The notes below the pieces were generated by a model. The model searched no databases, had not been told where the DNA came from, and saw only the letters and a program-made list of their open reading frames with translations. A stretch of DNA of 8,137 nucleotides from Chloroflexota bacterium (GTDB taxonomy: Bacteria; Chloroflexota; Anaerolineae; B4-G1). How positions within the stretch are numbered: position 1 is the first letter of the stretch; each line of letters starts with the position of its first letter. The stretch covers positions 1 through 8,137 of the forward strand of contig JAUVSX010000119.1 in assembly GCA_030596915.1 (NCBI GenBank). The letters run 5' to 3'. This document shows positions 7,351-8,137 of this stretch, in pieces. Position numbers and translations under genes: made by a program.

Positions 7351-7379
7351 CCGGAGCTTCTCCATTGCTTCCGGGAAGC
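7351..7379 (+). promoter_or_regulatory. Two overlapping hairpins in the likely 5' leader of the lipoprotein gene
   Basis: GCTTC at 7367-7371 pairs with GAAGC at 7375-7379 around a 3-base loop. The same GCTTCCGG (7367-7374) can instead pair with CCGGAGC at 7351-7357 with one bulged T. The two structures exclude each other and end 12 bases before the ribosome site. A regulatory role is speculative. Confidence 0.25.
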
Positions 7380-7391
7380 GGCGACCTTAGC

Positions 7392-7398
7392 GAGGAGG
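7392..7398 (+). promoter_or_regulatory. Strong Shine-Dalgarno deciding the GTG start at 7408
   Basis: GAGGAGG lies 9 bases before GTG 7408. The ATG at 7400 is only one base from the site and its frame stops after three codons, so the GTG is the start. Confidence 0.75.
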
Positions 7399-7407
7399 CA
7401 TGAGATC

Positions 7408-8137
7408 GTGATTCGCAAACGCATAGTTCTGTCCGTCGTTCTGGCCCTGGCCGTGGCTGTCACGGCGGGCTCGTGCCGCCCGAGACCGTCGCCTTCGATT
7501 CCAGAGCCGACTGGCGTCCCTTCTGCAATTCCCACTCCCACCCAGGCGCAAACCGAAGCCACCCCCGAGGGTAGTCCGTCAGCCCCGTCACCTTCATCAG
7601 CCACGGGTGCCCCACCGTCGCCGGAGGCCTCACCAGGCGAGCAGGCGGTGGACTGGGATGACCGCGACGTGTTCCGGGAGGGACTCATCGAGGCCGAGCG
7701 GGGCGTGCTGGACGGCCTGGGCGGCGCGACGGTCTACCACATCGACATCGTGATCCCCAGCGACATGGTCAACCTGCAGGGGCATCAGGCTGTCCGGTAC
7801 ACGAACCTGGAGGATGAGCCCCTCGAGGAAGTCTACTTCCGCCTGTTCCCGAACTCGGCGGGTGGCGAGGCAAGCGTATCTGGGTTGCGGGTGGACGGGC
7901 AGGCGGTCGAACCTGTGCTCGAGTTCGAGGACAGTGCGTTGCGCGTCTCTCTTCCACAGGCCCTGGAACCTGGCGAAGCGACTGTGATCGAAATGGACTT
8001 TGCGGTCACTGTTCCGACTGATCTGGGTGGCACCTACGGGGTGTTCGGGTACACGGAAGGGGTGCTGGCGCTGGATGAGGTCTATCCGCTCATTCCGGTG
8101 TATGACGACGAGGGATGGAACGTCGAGGTGCCTACGA
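7408..8137 (+). CDS. Secreted lipoprotein, M1-metallopeptidase-like N-terminal part, 3' truncated by window edge
   Basis: 243 codons are visible from GTG 7408; the frame is still open at the right edge. Residues 1-23 are a lipoprotein signal: R-K-R, a hydrophobic core of Val/Leu/Ala, and a lipobox A-G-S-C with Cys23 as the lipidated residue. Residues ~24-85 are a Pro/Ser/Thr/Ala-rich linker that should hold the domain off the membrane. From about residue 110 the sequence (Y-H-I-D-I-V-I-P, then V-Y-F-R-L-F-P-N, then D-E-V-Y-P-L-I-P-V-Y-D-D-E-G-W-N) resembles the N-terminal beta domain of bacterial M1-family (aminopeptidase N-like) metallopeptidases. The zinc motif H-E-x-x-H would lie beyond the window and is not seen, so peptidase activity is inferred. 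Separated by 195 bases from the operon, it is probably its own transcription unit. Confidence 0.82.
   Translation, partial: MIRKRIVLSVVLALAVAVTAGSCRPRPSPSIPEPTGVPSAIPTPTQAQTEATPEGSPSAPSPSSATGAPPSPEASPGEQAVDWDDRDVFREGLIEAERGVLDGLGGATVYHIDIVIPSDMVNLQGHQAVRYTNLEDEPLEEVYFRLFPNSAGGEASVSGLRVDGQAVEPVLEFEDSALRVSLPQALEPGEATVIEMDFAVTVPTDLGGTYGVFGYTEGVLALDEVYPLIPVYDDEGWNVEVPT

Larger units (their letters stand above)
7213..7407 (+). other. Intergenic region between operon and lipoprotein gene
   Basis: 195 bases without a credible gene. Short inverted repeats follow the AKR stop (GTGG/CCAC at 7232-7243, GATG/CATC at 7251-7262, CCCG/CGGG at 7297-7310), but none is followed by a T run, so no intrinsic terminator is claimed. 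A weak sigma-70-like pair (TGAACC at 7316 and TATACC at 7340, 18-base spacer; 3/6 and 4/6 matches) could be the promoter of the next gene. No tRNA or repeat array is seen. Confidence 0.35.

Noticed and set aside
7400..7411. ATG 7400 as the lipoprotein start
   Set aside because: Its frame stops after three codons and it is only one base from the ribosome site.
1..8137. CRISPR array, tRNA/rRNA, insertion sequence or attachment site
   Set aside because: No regularly spaced direct repeats, RNA-gene signatures, transposase motifs or terminal repeats were seen on either strand.

Overview
This is an 8.1 kb, GC-rich, densely coded bacterial window with every convincing gene on the + strand. Short gaps, good Shine-Dalgarno sites and an ATGA stop/start overlap indicate one long transcription unit from before the left edge to about 7212. 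A separate gene begins at 7408 and runs off the right edge. High GC, GTG starts, intracellular-looking glycosidases and a lipoprotein with a Pro/Ser/Thr linker ahead of an M1-peptidase-like domain fit a Chloroflexota-type heterotroph (Anaerolineae or relatives). That placement is an impression from style, not from a marker gene; no rRNA, tRNA or housekeeping marker is present.

Region 1 (left edge to 7212) is a carbohydrate-catabolism operon of six genes: (i) the C-terminal part of a TIM-barrel (clan GH-A-like) glycoside hydrolase; (ii) a uroporphyrinogen-decarboxylase-fold (URO-D) protein that is not HemE and resembles corrinoid/cobamide methyltransferases; (iii) an FGGY sugar kinase; (iv) a DUF5060 + DUF4038 (apiosidase/GH140-like) glycosidase with a C-terminal beta domain; (v) an HpcH/HpaI-family class II (metal-dependent) 2-keto-acid aldolase; (vi) an aldo/keto reductase with an intact catalytic tetrad. 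The reading I favour is that imported oligosaccharides are cut in the cytoplasm by the glycosidases, the released sugar is oxidised or reduced, phosphorylated and cleaved by the reductase, kinase and aldolase, and the URO-D protein acts on a substituent (for example a methyl group) or on an intermediate. The substrate cannot be read from sequence, and no transporter or regulator lies in the window.

Region 2 (7213-7407) is a 195-base intergenic stretch with short inverted repeats and at best a weak promoter-like sequence, but no convincing terminator. Region 3 (7408 to right edge) is the start of a secreted lipoprotein whose mature part resembles the N-terminal domain of M1-family metallopeptidases; it is probably unrelated to the operon.

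The part most likely to be undescribed is the combination in region 1: a URO-D-fold protein that keeps an H-x-C-G metal motif, without a corrinoid partner in view, embedded in a sugar pathway that pairs an FGGY kinase with an HpcH/HpaI aldolase and a variant DUF4038 glycosidase.
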